DNA of 64,000 nucleotides, from the NCBI GenBank assembly GCA_005778045.1, contig SXKQ01000153.1, positions 12,926-76,925 of the forward strand, read 5' to 3'. Numbering within the stretch: position 1 is the stretch's first letter; every line of letters begins with the position of its first letter. The position numbers were made by a program, and so were the translations under genes. Of this stretch, positions 1 through 8,441 are shown in pieces. Under the pieces are notes generated by a model. The model saw only the letters and a program-made list of their open reading frames with translations. It was not told the origin of the DNA and made no database searches. Origin of the DNA: Planctomycetia bacterium (GTDB lineage Bacteria; Planctomycetota; UBA1135; GCA-002686595).

Positions 1-2
1 AG

Positions 3-740
3 TGGCTCGCCGCGCAGGAGCTCCCTGTCCCGGCGGCCGGCGGCAAGTACTCGGTCAACCAGGGCCTGTGGGGCGTCACGATCGGCGGCGGCGAGCTGCA
101 CACGTCCGATCAGGCGCTGCCGGAAGAGGCTTGGTACTGGACGAAGAACGGCCACGGCCGCGCGACACTGCAGGTCGGCTTCGAGAACGGCATGCCCGTC
201 TCGCTCGGCGGTCTGCCGATGGACCCGGTGACTCTGATCGAGCGCCTCAACCTCGAGGCGGGCGCTTTCGGCGTCGGCCGAGGCTACCACCTCGGCGACA
301 CGGTGCTCGGCATCAAGGGCCGCATCGCGTTCGAGGCACCGGCGGCGGAAGTGTTGATCGAGGCGCACCGCGAGCTCGAGAAGCTCGTGCTGATCGAGGA
401 CCAGCGCTTCTGGAAGGACCACCTCGGCGACGTCTACGGCCGCCGCCTGCACCAGGGCCTGTTCCACGACCCGTTCCAGCGCGACCTCGAGGCGTTCTTC
501 GCCTCGACGCAGCAGCGCGTCACGGGCACCGTCAAGGTGCGCGTGCAGCCGGGCTCGGCGCTGGTCGAGGGCGTCTCGTCGCCCTACAGCATGCTCGCCG
601 CGAGCGACGCCAAGTACGGCGAGCGCGCGGGCTCCAACGCCACGCCGCAGGGCGCCCTCGGGCTCGCGCGCGCGCTGGCCGAGCCGGCGCGCCTGTTCCG
701 TCGCGCGGGCGAGAAGGCCACCGCGGAGAGCGCGAAGTGA
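3..740 (+). CDS. argG: argininosuccinate synthase, C-terminal part (5' end outside window)
   Basis: ArgG joins citrulline and aspartate, using ATP, to make argininosuccinate in the cytoplasm, the penultimate step of arginine synthesis. The reading frame is open from base 3, so the N-terminal nucleotide-binding half is missing. The visible 245 residues carry family hallmarks: YSVNQGLWG followed by the IGGGELHTS segment, a GVGRGYHLGDTVLGIKGR stretch, and the VYGRRLHQGLFHDPFQRD block typical of the synthetase and oligomerisation part. It is the first visible gene of an arginine operon. Its TGA overlaps the GTG start of the next gene by 4 bases, which suggests translational coupling. The identification is secure; only the true start and the ATP-binding motif cannot be seen. 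Confidence 0.93.
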   Translation, partial: WLAAQELPVPAAGGKYSVNQGLWGVTIGGGELHTSDQALPEEAWYWTKNGHGRATLQVGFENGMPVSLGGLPMDPVTLIERLNLEAGAFGVGRGYHLGDTVLGIKGRIAFEAPAAEVLIEAHRELEKLVLIEDQRFWKDHLGDVYGRRLHQGLFHDPFQRDLEAFFASTQQRVTGTVKVRVQPGSALVEGVSSPYSMLAASDAKYGERAGSNATPQGALGLARALAEPARLFRRAGEKATAESAK

Positions 741-1825
741 AGCGCTGCACCCTCGACAAGATCGCATCGGTCACGCTGCGCCTCGGGCTCGATCGCAACG
801 CCGTGCTCGGCGAGACGATCCCGGCTCAGGCCGGTACGGTCGTGGCGTGCCGCGTGAAGAACGCGAAGACGAGCTACAACACGCTCGAGGACGTGCATGG
901 CCGCATGGTCGCGCTGCACCCCGGCGACATCATCGCCGGCGCGCTCGGCCATCGCGACGCGCTCTACGGCTTCAGCGGCAAGGTGCCGACCAAGGTCACG
1001 GTGGGGGACGAGCTCCAGCTGCTCAACTTGGGTGGCGTGATCGGCACGGGCGCGGAGGCGACCGCGGCCACCGGCGAGCCGTTCCGGCTCGAAGTGCTCG
1101 GCTCCGTGCTCGAGTTCCCCTACCTAGCGACGCGCGTCGGCATTCCGGCGAATATCGCGCGCGCGGCACTCCCGACGCAGCCGATGCCGTTGCGTGCCGA
1201 GGGCCTGCCGCCGCTGATCGTGCTCGTCGGCACCTGCATGGACGCCGGCAAGACCACGGCCGCGTCGATCCTGATCAGCGAGTTTTCGCACAAGAGCCTG
1301 CGCGTCGCCGCGGGCAAGCTCACCGGCGTTTCGCTGCGCCGCGACATCCTGCAGATGCAGGACTGCGGCGCGGAGCCGGTCGCGATCTTCACTGACTTCG
1401 GTGTCGTGACGACGGACGAGAGCACCTCGGTGCCCGCGGCCCACAGCCTGATCGCAAACCTCGCCGGTGCCGAGCCCGACCTGATCGTGCTCGAGATGGG
1501 TGACGGCCTGCTCGGCACCTACGGCGTGCAGTCGCTGCTTTCCGACGAGTCGATCCGCAATGCGATCGAGAGCGTCGTCTTGTGCGCGCAGGATCCGGTC
1601 GGCGCCTGGGGCGGCCAGATGCTCTTGCGCGAGCGCTATGGGCTCGCGGTCGACGTGACGAGCGGACGCGTGACCGACACGCCCGTCGGCCGGCGTTTCT
1701 GCGAGGAAAAGCTCGGGGTACCGGCGTTCAACGCGCTGCGCGAGGGCCGCAACCTGACCGAGGCCGTGCTCAAGGGCCTGCGCAAGAAGGGCCTCAAGCT
1801 CGGCCGCGAGACGGTGGGCGCATGA
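737..1825 (+). CDS. P-loop protein of the arginine operon, function unknown
   Basis: This is a 362-residue cytoplasmic protein. Its GTG start lies in the overlap with the argG stop, and its own TGA overlaps the argC start. The first ~150 residues look like an all-beta domain rich in Gly and Val. From about residue 160 there is a nucleotide-binding domain with a Walker A-like VGTCMDAGKTTAAS, then GKLTG, a TDFG segment and a possible Walker B-like region DLIVLEMGDG. The P-loop part resembles the DUF1611/DgcN and MobB/BioD-type folds, but I cannot assign a family with certainty. DgcN, a DUF1611 protein, is reported to N-acetylate D-glutamate. Since no ArgA, ArgJ or GNAT acyltransferase is visible in this operon, this protein is a speculative candidate for the missing glutamate acylation step or for a regulatory role. 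Reality of the gene is near certain; function is not. Confidence 0.85.
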   Translation: MKRCTLDKIASVTLRLGLDRNAVLGETIPAQAGTVVACRVKNAKTSYNTLEDVHGRMVALHPGDIIAGALGHRDALYGFSGKVPTKVTVGDELQLLNLGGVIGTGAEATAATGEPFRLEVLGSVLEFPYLATRVGIPANIARAALPTQPMPLRAEGLPPLIVLVGTCMDAGKTTAASILISEFSHKSLRVAAGKLTGVSLRRDILQMQDCGAEPVAIFTDFGVVTTDESTSVPAAHSLIANLAGAEPDLIVLEMGDGLLGTYGVQSLLSDESIRNAIESVVLCAQDPVGAWGGQMLLRERYGLAVDVTSGRVTDTPVGRRFCEEKLGVPAFNALREGRNLTEAVLKGLRKKGLKLGRETVGA

Positions 1826-2913
1826 ACGCGACGCTGACGCGCACCGCGACTGTGCCCGCGTGGGTGTTCGGCGCCAAGGGCATGCTCGCGGGCGAGCTGT
1901 TGCGCCTGCTCGATCTCCACCCGGGGCTCGAGCTGCGCGGCGCCGTGTCGCGCAGCGAGCAGGGCGTCGTCGAAGCGCATCCGCACCTCGTGACGCGCAC
2001 GCGCACCTGCAACACGGACGAGGCGCGCGCGGCGATCGCGCAAGCGCTCGTCGGCGACGGCCGCGCGGTCGCGTTCCTCGCGCTGCCCCACGGCGAGTCC
2101 GCGAGCCTGTGGGCGAAACTCTCCGCGGAGCTCGGCGCGCTCGCCGAAAACCTCTACCTCGTCGACCTCGCCGCGGACTTCCGCCTGAAGAATCCGGAGC
2201 GCTATCAGGCGGCCTATGGGCACCAGCATCCGGCGCCCGCGGAGCTCGCGCGCTTCACCTACGGGCTCGTCGAGCTGCACCGCGACGCCATCGCGCGCTC
2301 GCGTCGCGTCGCGGCCCCGGGCTGCTTCGCGACGGCGCTGCAGCTCGCCTGCGTCCCTGCGGCGCGCGCGAAGCTGCTCGATACCTCGCGCCCGTGGATC
2401 CTGCACGGCATCACCGGTTCGAGCGGCTCGGGCGTCGAGCCCAAGCCAGGCACGCACCACCCTTGGCGCCACGCGAACATGTGGGCTTACTCGCTCGACG
2501 GGCACCGCCACGAGGCGGAGCTCGCACAAGCGCTCGAGTCGTGCGGGAGCGTACCGCCGATACATTTCGTCGCGCACTCGGGGCCGATGGCGCGTGGCAT
2601 TCACCTGACCGCGGCGTTGCCGCTCGCGCGCAAGGTGACGACGGCCGAGGCGCGCGCAGCCTACGCCGAGCTGTTCGGCGGCTCGACCTTCGTCGAGGTG
2701 CTCGAGGGCTCGAAGGTGCCCGATCTGCGCTCGATCACCGCATCGAACCGCGCGCAACTCGCGGTGCACGTGCGCGGGGACGTGCTCAACGTGCTCTGCA
2801 CGCTCGACAACATGACCAAGGGCGGCGCCGGGCAGGCGCTGCAGTGCCTGAACGTGATGCTCGGATTCCCCGAGCAATGGGGCCTGCCTCGCGCGGGCCT
2901 GGGAGTGAACTGA
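1822..2913 (+). CDS. argC: N-acyl-gamma-glutamyl-phosphate reductase
   Basis: ArgC reduces N-acylglutamyl 5-phosphate to the semialdehyde with NADPH. The product is 363 residues, near the family norm of 310-360. An N-terminal Rossmann segment (VFGAKGMLAGELLRLL, with G rather than the usual GASGYxG) is followed by the catalytic cysteine region AAPGCFATAL at about C168. Next come the ITGSSGSG loop and the histidine-containing NMWAYSLDGHRHE motif typical of the dimerisation and catalytic domain. The ATG overlaps the preceding stop by 4 bases and the next gene starts 2 bases after its stop, so it lies inside one operon. In this operon the substrate may be the N-succinyl rather than the N-acetyl derivative (see argF'). 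Confidence 0.93.
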   Translation: MNATLTRTATVPAWVFGAKGMLAGELLRLLDLHPGLELRGAVSRSEQGVVEAHPHLVTRTRTCNTDEARAAIAQALVGDGRAVAFLALPHGESASLWAKLSAELGALAENLYLVDLAADFRLKNPERYQAAYGHQHPAPAELARFTYGLVELHRDAIARSRRVAAPGCFATALQLACVPAARAKLLDTSRPWILHGITGSSGSGVEPKPGTHHPWRHANMWAYSLDGHRHEAELAQALESCGSVPPIHFVAHSGPMARGIHLTAALPLARKVTTAEARAAYAELFGGSTFVEVLEGSKVPDLRSITASNRAQLAVHVRGDVLNVLCTLDNMTKGGAGQALQCLNVMLGFPEQWGLPRAGLGVN

Positions 2914-2914
2914 C

Positions 2915-4060
2915 ATGCATCTGCGCGAAGTCGACGCGTACGCGCGTCTCCCCATTCAGGTCGTCGGGGCCGAGGGCAACGAGCTGATCCTCAACGACGG
3001 ACGGCGCATGCTCGACCTCTACGGCGGCCACTGCGTCAACACGCTCGGCGCCGGCAATCCGGGCCTCGGCAAGATCGTCAGCGAGCAGTGGAAGCGTCTG
3101 TCGTTCGCCACGAATCTGATCGACCACGAGTCGCGCCATTGCTTCCTGTCCGCGTTCGAGGCGAACCTGCCGCCGAGCGAGGATGGTTGGAGCGTGTTCG
3201 TGACGAACAGCGGCGCGGAAGCGAACGAGAATGCGCTCAAGCACGCGCTGGCCTTCACGCGCCGTCGCAAGGTTGTGTTCTTCAAGGGCGCCTTCCATGG
3301 CCGCACGGCGGCCGCGGCCGCGGTCAGCGACACGAAGCTCGCCGCGTTCCCCTCGACGCCGTTCGACGTGGTCAAGCTGCCGTGGAACGACCCCGAGCTG
3401 GCGGCGAAGGCGATCAACACGACCGTCGGCGCCGTGATCCTCGAGCCCTACCAGTCGCTCGCCGGCGTCACCGAGCCGAGCATGGAGTTCCTGAACACGC
3501 TGCGCCGCCTGTGCGATCGCACTGGCGCCGTGCTGATCTTCGACGAGGTGCAGCCCGGCAACGGACGGCTCGGCACGCCGTGGGCCTCGCAGCACTTCGG
3601 CGTCGTGCCCGACTCGTTCACAACGGCGAAGGGCGCAGCCGGCGGGCTCCCGATCGGCATCACTGTGATCCGCGCGAAGATGGCGCAAGCCGTCCCGGGC
3701 AAGCTATTCGGTTCGACGTTCGGCGGCGGTCCGCTCGTGCTCGCGGCGGCGGCGATGGTCGCGCACCGCGTCGGCCAGCCGGAGTTCCTCGCCAACGTCC
3801 GCGCGACGTCGGAGGCGCTCAAGGTGGCCGCGCTGCGCGGGCCGATCGCGTCGATCCGCGGCGCGGGCCTGCTGCTCGGTCTCGTGGTCAAGCCCGAGCT
3901 CAAGGCCGCGACCGTGCGCGACCTGTTGCTCGAGCAGGGCGTGCTGATCGGCACGAGCGACGACCCGCAGGTGCTGCGCTTGTCGCCGGCGCTGACACTC
4001 ACGCCCGCGGAGGCGCCGCGGCTCGCGCGCGCCCTCGAAGCGCTGGAGGTGAAGGCATGA
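2915..4060 (+). CDS. argD: N-acylornithine aminotransferase (class III, PLP)
   Basis: ArgD transfers an amino group from glutamate to the N-acylglutamate semialdehyde and forms N-acylornithine. The protein is 381 residues. It has the family landmarks: VTNSGAEANENALKHA (PLP phosphate-binding region, residues 97-112), GAFHGR at 125-130, the cofactor aspartate in FDEVQPGNGR (209-218) and the Schiff-base lysine K239 in TTAKGAAGGLPIG. It starts 2 bases after argC and overlaps argF' by 4 bases. The Q-P-G-N sequence after the cofactor aspartate differs from the usual Q-T-G/S-G and may reflect a different acyl substrate, but that is inference. Confidence 0.93.
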   Translation: MHLREVDAYARLPIQVVGAEGNELILNDGRRMLDLYGGHCVNTLGAGNPGLGKIVSEQWKRLSFATNLIDHESRHCFLSAFEANLPPSEDGWSVFVTNSGAEANENALKHALAFTRRRKVVFFKGAFHGRTAAAAAVSDTKLAAFPSTPFDVVKLPWNDPELAAKAINTTVGAVILEPYQSLAGVTEPSMEFLNTLRRLCDRTGAVLIFDEVQPGNGRLGTPWASQHFGVVPDSFTTAKGAAGGLPIGITVIRAKMAQAVPGKLFGSTFGGGPLVLAAAAMVAHRVGQPEFLANVRATSEALKVAALRGPIASIRGAGLLLGLVVKPELKAATVRDLLLEQGVLIGTSDDPQVLRLSPALTLTPAEAPRLARALEALEVKA

Positions 4061-5112
4061 ACGGTTTCTACAATCTGGGCCAGCTCGCGACGGCTGAGGT
4101 CGAGAAGCTCGTGGCGCGCGCGCTGCACCTGCGCGCCGGCGCGGCCCCGCGCCGGTTCGAAGGCAAGGCGCTGGGCATCCTGTTCTTCAACCCGAGCTTG
4201 CGCACGCAGGCCTCGTTCCAGCGCGCGGCGGGCAAGCTCAGCGTCGATCTCGTGCAGCTGCAGGCCGGTGGCAACGGCGTCTGGGGTATCGAGTGCGAGG
4301 ACGGCGTCACGATGGACGCGGGCAACGCCGAGCACGTGCGCGAGGCCGCACCGGTGCTCGGACGTTTCGTCGACGTGCTCGCGATCCGCGCCTTCGCCGG
4401 CATCCAGTCGCTCGATCGCGACCTGCGCGACGCGCTGATGAACGGCTTCCGCAAGCACGCCGGCATTCCCGTGGTCAACATGGAGAGCGCGCTGTGGCAC
4501 CCGTGCCAGGCGCTGGCCGACTGGACCACGATGGATCTCTACGAGATCCCGCGCCGCGCCAAGTTCGTGCTCACTTGGGCTTGGCATCCCAAACCGCTGC
4601 CGCACGCGGTGCCGAACTCGACGGTGTGCATGGCGAGCCAGCGCGGCATGGATGTCGTCGTGCTGCGCCCCGTGGGCTACGACCTGCACGAGTCGATCCT
4701 CGCCGAGGCCAGCGCGCTCGCGAAGGCGAATGGTGGCACGCTCACGATCACCGACGACCGCGAGTCGGCTCTCAGGGACGCGAGCATCGTCTACGCGAAG
4801 TCTTGGGCTTCGCTCGGCTGCTGGGGCAACACTGAGGCGGAGACCGTGCAGCGCGCGGGCCTGCGCGAGTGGTGCGTCAGCCCCGAGTGGATGAAGCGCA
4901 CCGATCGCGCGCGCTTCATGCACTGCCTCCCCGTACGCCGCAACGTGGTGGTGCGCGACGAGGTGCTCGACGGCCCGTGGTCGATCGTGATCGACCAAGC
5001 CGAGAATCGCCTGCACGCCCAGACCGCGCTGCTCGAAAGCCAGTTCGCGAGCCTCGAGCGCAAGAGCCAGATCCGCGCCAAGTCCCCCGTTCCCCTGGAG
5101 CTCCCGCAATGA
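4057..5112 (+). CDS. argF': N-acylornithine transcarbamylase, predicted N-succinyl type
   Basis: This 351-residue enzyme belongs to the AOTCase/SOTCase branch of the transcarbamylases, which carbamoylates N-acetyl- or N-succinylornithine instead of free ornithine. Carbamoyl-phosphate residues are seen in FFNPSLRTQASF (43-54), and HPCQALAD and HCLPVRRN are present. Family-specific features are the WAWHPKPL loop and MDAGNAEHVREA. In the X. campestris AOTCase this last block reads MDGDTEEHIAEV, and its Glu92 decides acetyl specificity. Here the aligned residue is Ala91 (codon 4327-4329). Published mutants in which Glu92 is Pro, Ser, Val or Ala use N-succinylornithine, so this enzyme is predicted to be an SOTCase. 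Starts and stops overlap both neighbours by 4 bases. Family membership is secure; the succinyl call is inference. Confidence 0.9.
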   Translation: MNGFYNLGQLATAEVEKLVARALHLRAGAAPRRFEGKALGILFFNPSLRTQASFQRAAGKLSVDLVQLQAGGNGVWGIECEDGVTMDAGNAEHVREAAPVLGRFVDVLAIRAFAGIQSLDRDLRDALMNGFRKHAGIPVVNMESALWHPCQALADWTTMDLYEIPRRAKFVLTWAWHPKPLPHAVPNSTVCMASQRGMDVVVLRPVGYDLHESILAEASALAKANGGTLTITDDRESALRDASIVYAKSWASLGCWGNTEAETVQRAGLREWCVSPEWMKRTDRARFMHCLPVRRNVVVRDEVLDGPWSIVIDQAENRLHAQTALLESQFASLERKSQIRAKSPVPLELPQ

Positions 5113-6044
5113 CCGACCTGTTCAAGGCGGCGCCGCACGTGCGCCTGCACCGTGGCAAGACCTTCGTCATCAAGGCCGGTGGCGGCACGATCGCGAAGAC
5201 CAGCGCGATCCGGCAGTTCGCGCGTCAGGTGGCGGTCGTGCAGGCGCTCGGCGCCCGCGTTGTCGTCGTGCACGGCGGCGGTCCCCAGACGGACGCGCTG
5301 CAGCGCATGCTCGGCGAGGAGCCGCGCATGGTCGACGGCCGTCGCGTGACCACGCCGACCGCGATGCGCGCGTTGCGCATGGCGACGGCGGGCGAGCTCT
5401 CGGGCGAGGTGGTTGCGTGCCTCGCGGCCGAAGGCGCTCCGGCGGTGGGGGTCTCGGGCGCGAGCTCGGGCCTGCTCGTCGCCAAGCGCCGCGCGCCGAC
5501 CCGCACGACCGAGGGCATCGTCGATTTCGGAGAGGTCGGCGACGTGCAGTCGGTCGACCCCAAGCCGCTGCTGGCGCTGATCGAGGACGGCTACATCCCG
5601 GTCCTGTGCCCGCCCGCGGGCGACGGCAACGGAGGCTTCCTCAACGTCAACGCCGACCTCACGGCTGCCTCGATCGCGGTCGCGCTCGGTGCTGCGAAGC
5701 TCGTGATGCTCACGGGCGCGCCGGGCATCCTGTCGAACCCGAGCGACCCGACCTCGCTGCTCTCCGCGCTCTCGATCTCCGACCTCGACGCGATGGAGGA
5801 GTCGGGTGCGCTCAAGGGCGGCATGCGCGTCAAGGCCGCGGCGATCCGCGCGGCGCTGTACGGCGGCGTGGGTCGCGTGCACGTCGTGTCGGGCAGCGAC
5901 GAGAACGCACTGCTCGCCGAGCTCTACACGAACCAAGGCGCGGGCACGCTCGTCACGCGCGAGCCTGAGAAGGCGCCGGAGGTCGAGCAGACCCTGAAGC
6001 AGTTCACGCTCGAGCCCACCACCTTGCAGGGGAGCGCGCGTTGA
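5109..6044 (+). CDS. argB: N-acylglutamate kinase
   Basis: ArgB phosphorylates the gamma-carboxylate of N-acylglutamate, the second step of the pathway. The protein has 311 residues, the usual amino-acid-kinase size, with no extra GNAT domain such as the one in Xanthomonas NAGS/NAGK fusions. Motifs in order are VIKAGGGT (phosphate site; the usual form is KxGG), VVVVHGGGPQTD (substrate-binding glycine loop), GGFLNVNADLTAASIA and the nucleotide-binding LTGAPGIL, then LKGGMRVKAAAI near the C-terminus. It overlaps argF' and the TTG start of argE. If the operon is of the succinyl type, the substrate here would be N-succinylglutamate. Confidence 0.92.
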   Translation: MTDLFKAAPHVRLHRGKTFVIKAGGGTIAKTSAIRQFARQVAVVQALGARVVVVHGGGPQTDALQRMLGEEPRMVDGRRVTTPTAMRALRMATAGELSGEVVACLAAEGAPAVGVSGASSGLLVAKRRAPTRTTEGIVDFGEVGDVQSVDPKPLLALIEDGYIPVLCPPAGDGNGGFLNVNADLTAASIAVALGAAKLVMLTGAPGILSNPSDPTSLLSALSISDLDAMEESGALKGGMRVKAAAIRAALYGGVGRVHVVSGSDENALLAELYTNQGAGTLVTREPEKAPEVEQTLKQFTLEPTTLQGSAR

Positions 6045-7150
6045 GCGAGCTGCCCGAGAGCGCGCGGCTGCTGGCCACGCTGGTCGCGATCGAGAGCGTC
6101 TCCGGCTCGGAGCAGCGCATCGCCGACCACGTGGTCGAGCTGCTCCGCGGCTGGCGCATCGACTGCGAGCGTCTCGGGCACACGGTGCTCGCCACGGTCG
6201 AGCTCGGCCGCGGGCCGCGCCTCTTGCTCAATACGCACCTCGACACGGTTCCGGTCGGCAACGGCTGGTCGGTCGAGCCCTACGCGGCGCGCTGGGAGGG
6301 CGGCAAGCTCTACGGGCGCGGCGCGAACGATGCGAAGGCGAGCGTGGTGGCGATGCTGCTCGCGCTGCACGCCTGCGCGGAGGCACGCAGCGGTCGCGGC
6401 ACGCTGCAGCTCGCGCTCAACGAGTGCGAGGAAACGACCAACCTCGGCATGGGCAAGGTGCTCGAGCGCTGCGGCGCGCCGGACGGAGCGATCACGGGCG
6501 AGCCCACGAGCCTCGAGGTCGTGCGCGCGCAGTCGGGCCTCGCGGTCGTGACGGCCGAGTGGCACGGACGCTCGTGCCACGCCGCGCACGTGCAGCGGGT
6601 CGAGCACGACAACGCGCTCGTGAAGGCCGCGGGCGACATCGTGCGCGCCGGGCCGTGGATGAAGCTCGATGGCGAGCACGAGTTGCTCGGCGCGAGCACG
6701 GTCGCGACGACGGCGCTCAAGTCCGGCGAGCGTCACAACGTGGTGCCCGACAAGGCAGAAGCCGTGTTCGACGCGCGGCTCTCGCCGCGCCACAGCGCCG
6801 CCGACGTGGTCGCGCTGCTCGGCTCGCGCATGCCCCACGCCAGGCTCGGCGTGCGCTCGGCGCGCCTCAAGCCCTTCGAGACCTCCGAAGACCACCCGCT
6901 GGTGCAGGCGGCGCTCGCTACCGCGGGTCGCACGCGCGCCATCGGCTCCTCGACCATGTCAGACATGGCGCTCCTGCAGGGCGTGCCGGCGGTCAAGTGC
7001 GGTCCGGGCGACACGGCGCGCTCGCACACGCCTGACGAGTACGTGCTGCTCGCCGAGCTCGAGGCCGGCGTCGACTTCTACACGCGCTTCGCGCCCCGCG
7101 CGCTCGAGGCGCTGGCCCCGGCGCTCGCGCGCCAGGAGACCTCACGATGA
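6041..7150 (+). CDS. argE: M20 family deacylase, predicted N-acylcitrulline deacylase
   Basis: This is a 369-residue zinc-dependent M20 amidohydrolase of the ArgE/DapE group. Metal ligands and catalytic residues are visible: NTHLDTVP (H66, D68), GRGANDAKAS (D97) and the catalytic pair in NECEETTN (E130/E131). A dimerisation (lid) domain follows at roughly 165-280, and the C-terminal metal-ligand region includes GDTARSHTPDEY. In a pathway with N-acylornithine transcarbamylase the substrate is N-acylcitrulline, not acylornithine. DapE-type relatives remove succinyl groups, which would suit the succinyl prediction. The likely start is the TTG at 6041, inside the overlap with the argB stop; the gene overlaps argH by 4 bases. 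Confidence 0.88.
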   Translation: MSELPESARLLATLVAIESVSGSEQRIADHVVELLRGWRIDCERLGHTVLATVELGRGPRLLLNTHLDTVPVGNGWSVEPYAARWEGGKLYGRGANDAKASVVAMLLALHACAEARSGRGTLQLALNECEETTNLGMGKVLERCGAPDGAITGEPTSLEVVRAQSGLAVVTAEWHGRSCHAAHVQRVEHDNALVKAAGDIVRAGPWMKLDGEHELLGASTVATTALKSGERHNVVPDKAEAVFDARLSPRHSAADVVALLGSRMPHARLGVRSARLKPFETSEDHPLVQAALATAGRTRAIGSSTMSDMALLQGVPAVKCGPGDTARSHTPDEYVLLAELEAGVDFYTRFAPRALEALAPALARQETSR

Positions 7151-8340
7151 GCCAGAACTTCCACCGTCCGGTGTGGGATCGCGGAGACGCGATCGACGCG
7201 CAGATGCTCGCCTTCACCACGGGCGACGATCCGCTGTGGGACCGGCGCCTCGTCGAGCACGACATCCGTGGCTCGCTGGCGCACGCCAAGGGCTTGGCGC
7301 GCGTCGGGCTCATCAGCGCGCAGGACTGCACGACGATCTGCGACGGTCTCGGGCGCCTGCTCGCCTCGCACCGCGCCGGTGAGTGGACCGTCGAGGCGGG
7401 TGACGAGGATGTCCACTCGGCGGTCGAGCGGAGGCTCACCGAGCTCGTCGGCGATGCGGGCAAGCGCCTGCACACCGGTCGCAGCCGCAACGAGCAGGTC
7501 ACGGTCGACGTGCGGCTGTGGCTGCGCGACTCGATCGCGCGCACGAAGGACCTCGTCGTGGCGTTGCACGCGAGCCTCGCGAGCGCTGCGGAACGCCATG
7601 CGACGCTGCCGCTACCGGGCTACACGCACCTGCGCCGCGCGATGCCCTCGACGGCTGGCGATTGGTTCGGGGCGCACGCGCGCGCGTTCGAACTCGACCT
7701 CGGCGAGCTCGACCACGCGCTGCGCCTCACGCGCGAGTGTCCGCTTGGCTCGGGCGCTGGCTACGGGCTGCCCGTGCAGCTCGACCGCGAGTTCGTGGCT
7801 CGTGAGCTCTGCTTCGACGGGCCCGTCGAGCCGGTGACGCACGTTCAGCACGCACGCGGGCGCGCGGAGCTGGCCTACCTCACCGCGCTCGAGGCTATCG
7901 CGCTCGACATCGGCAAGCTCAGCGCCGACCTGTGGCTCTACAGCACGACCGAGTTCGGCTTTGTGAAGCTGCCGGTCGCGTTCACGACGGGCTCCTCGCT
8001 GATGCCGCACAAGCGCAACCCCGACGCGATCGAGCTCGCCCGCGCCCACGCGCGCGCGATTGTGGTCGAGCGTGCCGCGCTGCTCGACTTGCTGCGCGAC
8101 CTGCCGAGCGGCTACCACCGCGACTTCCAGCTCGTGAAGCCGCCGCTGTTCCGCGCCCATGACGCCGCGAGCACGATGCTGGCGCTCTTGCCGCGGCTCG
8201 TCGACGCGCTCGAGTTCGACGAAGGCGCACTGGTGGCCGCCTGCGCGGATCCGAAGCTCGCTGCGACCCAGCGTGCGCTCGACAAGGTCAAGGCCGGTAT
8301 GCCGTTCCGCGACGCCTATCGCGAAGAAGCGCAGCGCTAG
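7147..8340 (+). CDS. argH: argininosuccinate lyase
   Basis: ArgH cleaves argininosuccinate to arginine and fumarate and ends the pathway. The protein has 397 residues, somewhat shorter than the usual ~450; the shortening seems to lie at the C-terminal end, which stops soon after DKVKAGMPFRDAY. Clear family marks are the N-terminal MLAFTTGDDPLWDRRLVEHD, EDVHSAVERRL, TGRSRNEQV, GYTHLRRAMP and the superfamily signature GSSLMPHKRNPD near residue 281. The ATG overlaps the argE stop by 4 bases. A stem-loop starts about 30 bases after its stop, so this is the last gene of the arginine operon. Confidence 0.93.
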   Translation: MSQNFHRPVWDRGDAIDAQMLAFTTGDDPLWDRRLVEHDIRGSLAHAKGLARVGLISAQDCTTICDGLGRLLASHRAGEWTVEAGDEDVHSAVERRLTELVGDAGKRLHTGRSRNEQVTVDVRLWLRDSIARTKDLVVALHASLASAAERHATLPLPGYTHLRRAMPSTAGDWFGAHARAFELDLGELDHALRLTRECPLGSGAGYGLPVQLDREFVARELCFDGPVEPVTHVQHARGRAELAYLTALEAIALDIGKLSADLWLYSTTEFGFVKLPVAFTTGSSLMPHKRNPDAIELARAHARAIVVERAALLDLLRDLPSGYHRDFQLVKPPLFRAHDAASTMLALLPRLVDALEFDEGALVAACADPKLAATQRALDKVKAGMPFRDAYREEAQR

Positions 8341-8344
8341 CCCC

Positions 8345-8383
8345 GAGGGCGCGTCGCAGGAAACTGCGCGAGGGCGCGTCGCA
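8345..8383 (+). repeat. 14-bp direct repeat downstream of argH
   Basis: The sequence gagggcgcgtcgca occurs at 8345-8358 and again at 8370-8383, separated by 11 bases. The second copy forms the left arm of the terminator hairpin. It may be a duplication of the terminator arm and could pair with the right arm as an alternative fold. Confidence 0.6.
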
Positions 8384-8402
8384 TGGCTGCGGCGCGCCCT
8401 CG
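8369..8402 (+). terminator. intrinsic-type terminator of the arginine operon
   Basis: The arms cgagggcgcg (8369-8378) and cgcgccctcg (8393-8402) are perfect 10-bp complements. The stem can extend inward by four more pairs (one G-U), leaving a 6-base loop. It is followed by ctctttgctc, a weak T-rich tail. It lies between the argH stop and a convergent gene and could act on both strands. Confidence 0.7.
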
Positions 8403-8441
8403 CTCTTTGCTCGGATCGATCTGGACCCGGGCTCGCGACGA

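Noticed and set aside
2..1825. A 607-codon open frame spanning the argG end and the P-loop gene
   Set aside because: Its first ~245 codons are the out-of-frame shadow of argG (Arg/Gly/Pro-rich, no motifs). Family sequence begins only at the GTG at 737.
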